DNA of 64,000 nucleotides, taken from NCBI GenBank assembly GCA_963778465.1, contig CAVZUK010000003.1:2542001-2606000 (forward strand). Direction: 5' to 3'. The notes under the pieces were generated by a model that was not told where the DNA came from, searched no databases, and saw only the letters and a program-made list of their open reading frames with translations. This DNA is from CAVZBW01 sp963778465 (GTDB lineage Bacteria; Actinomycetota; Acidimicrobiia; Acidimicrobiales; RAAP-2). The translations under genes were made by a program, and so were the position numbers. Positions within the stretch are counted from its first letter, which is position 1; each line of letters opens with the position of its first letter. Of this stretch, positions 63,059-64,000 are shown piece after piece.

Positions 63059-64000
63059 CAGCGATCCTTGCGGGCGTCGGCGGGGAAGCGCTCGGCGGGA
63101 CGCGTCGCCATCTCCTCGTAGGTCGCCCAGCGTTGACTGACCGCCGCCTGGGATAGGCCTCCGAGGCGCTCTGCCTCGGCGGGATCGGAGTTGGCCAGCG
63201 CCGAATAACGAAGCTCTCGTCGGGTGTAATCGGTGAGCGCGATGCGCGGTCGCGGCGAGTCGAGCAGGAACGGGTTGCCGCCGGCGGCACGCACCATCGG
63301 GTCGTACCGGATAAGTGGCCAGTAACCGCTCGCGACGGCCCGGTACTGCTGGTCGAGCCCGGTCCGCATCTCGATTCCGTGGGCGATGCAGTGGCTGTAG
63401 GCGATCAGGAGCGACGGCCCTTCGTAGGCTTCTGCCTCGCGAAACGCGCGTAGCGTCTGCTCGGGATCGGCGCCCATCGCGACCCGGGCCACGTAGACGC
63501 TGCCGTAGGCGATCGCCTGCAGGGCGAGGTCCTTCTTCTCGACGGTCTTGCCCGCGGCGGCGAACTTGGCGACGGCACCGAGCGGCGTGGCCTTGGAGGC
63601 CTGCCCTCCGGTGTTCGAGTACACCTCGGTGTCGAGCACGAGCACGTTCACGTTCCGCCCGCTCGCGAGGACGTGGTCGAGACCACCGAATCCGATGTCG
63701 TAGGCCCACCCGTCGCCCCCGACGATCCACACGCTGCGCCGTACGAGGTGGTCGATGACGCTCCGCAAGTCGAGGGCGGTGGGCCCCCGCAGCGCTCCGA
63801 GGCGGCGCCCGAGCTCGGCCACGCGGTCGCGTTGGTCCCGTAGCTCCGACTCGGTGAGCTGGGGCGAGTCGAGCACAGTGTCGACGAGGTCGGCGCCGAG
63901 CTGGTCGCGCAGCTCGCCGAGGCGTCGACGGGCGAGCTCGAGGTGGCGGTCGGCGGCAAGGCGCATTCCGAGGCCGAACTCTGCGTTGTCCTCGAACAGC
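63058..64000 (-). CDS. nifJ: Pyruvate:ferredoxin (flavodoxin) oxidoreductase, C-terminal part
   Basis: The last 313 or so residues; the gene runs off the window. LFEDNAEFGLGM is the usual start of the ThDP domain. IVGGDGWAYDIGFGGLDHV and LDTEVYSNTGGQASKATPLG, with FAAAGKTVEKKDL, are diagnostic. It oxidises pyruvate to acetyl-CoA and CO2 and reduces ferredoxin or flavodoxin. It begins the minus-strand fermentation block. Confidence 0.93.
   Translation of the reverse strand, partial: LFEDNAEFGLGMRLAADRHLELARRRLGELRDQLGADLVDTVLDSPQLTESELRDQRDRVAELGRRLGALRGPTALDLRSVIDHLVRRSVWIVGGDGWAYDIGFGGLDHVLASGRNVNVLVLDTEVYSNTGGQASKATPLGAVAKFAAAGKTVEKKDLALQAIAYGSVYVARVAMGADPEQTLRAFREAEAYEGPSLLIAYSHCIAHGIEMRTGLDQQYRAVASGYWPLIRYDPMVRAAGGNPFLLDSPRPRIALTDYTRRELRYSALANSDPAEAERLGGLSQAAVSQRWATYEEMATRPAERFPADARKDR

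Overview
The window comes from a high-GC actinobacterium, most likely of the class Acidimicrobiia. The basis is the 16S rRNA text together with gene blocks typical of Actinobacteria: the order gcvH, GarA-like FHA protein, Rv1828-like MerR, bifunctional nuclease; KorAB; ArgR at the end of an arginine operon; and an IdeR/DtxR-type iron box. No database search was possible, so the class is an inference. At least eleven genes carry a TAnnnT -10 box only 6-7 nt before an ATG or GTG, so leaderless transcription looks common here.

Layout. 1-6083: an arginine operon (end of argJ, argB, argD, argR, argG, argH) in which the argH frame runs on into a 3-methyladenine DNA glycosylase. 6188-13210: one rrn operon (promoter, 16S, tRNA-free spacer, 23S, 5S, terminator). 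The 23S gene is interrupted by two related group I introns at E. coli positions U1931 and U2604, each with a single-motif LAGLIDADG endonuclease gene that overlaps the ribozyme core. 13264-33133: mostly housekeeping genes: a flavin-fold protein, a TPR protein, class I aldolase, 2-oxoglutarate:ferredoxin oxidoreductase, a DUF1015 protein, pgsA, a mannose-1-phosphate guanylyltransferase/phosphomannomutase fusion, gcvH-garA-merR-bfn, an AcuI-like reductase, an S9 peptidase and a GT87-like membrane protein. 33111-34785: divergent thiD (frameshifted) and thiG. 34914-38897: an iron(III) ABC transporter behind a near-perfect IdeR box. 38956-44195: a second MerR regulator, a small nuclease-like protein and gcvT-gcvPA-gcvPB. 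44256-46515: a divergent MFS exporter/TetR pair around a 37-bp palindrome.

46.7-54.4 kb looks like accessory DNA: an alpha/beta hydrolase, an IS110 transposase, a methyltransferase, a PEP-mutase-family enzyme, a broken SDR gene, a GNAT remnant and two Fe(II)/2-oxoglutarate dioxygenases. 54.4-64 kb is a minus-strand fermentation block: phosphoketolase, acetate kinase, beta-phosphoglucomutase-like HAD (frameshifted), a GH65 disaccharide phosphorylase, a dihydroorotate-dehydrogenase-like protein and the end of pyruvate:ferredoxin oxidoreductase. Together these could turn a glucose disaccharide into hexose phosphates, acetyl phosphate, acetate and ATP, and pyruvate into acetyl-CoA with reduced ferredoxin.

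Four genes (S9 peptidase, thiD, SDR, HAD) each carry a single-base shift at a short homopolymer. That is either a sequencing-error signature or real decay, and it should temper conclusions about broken or fused genes in this window.
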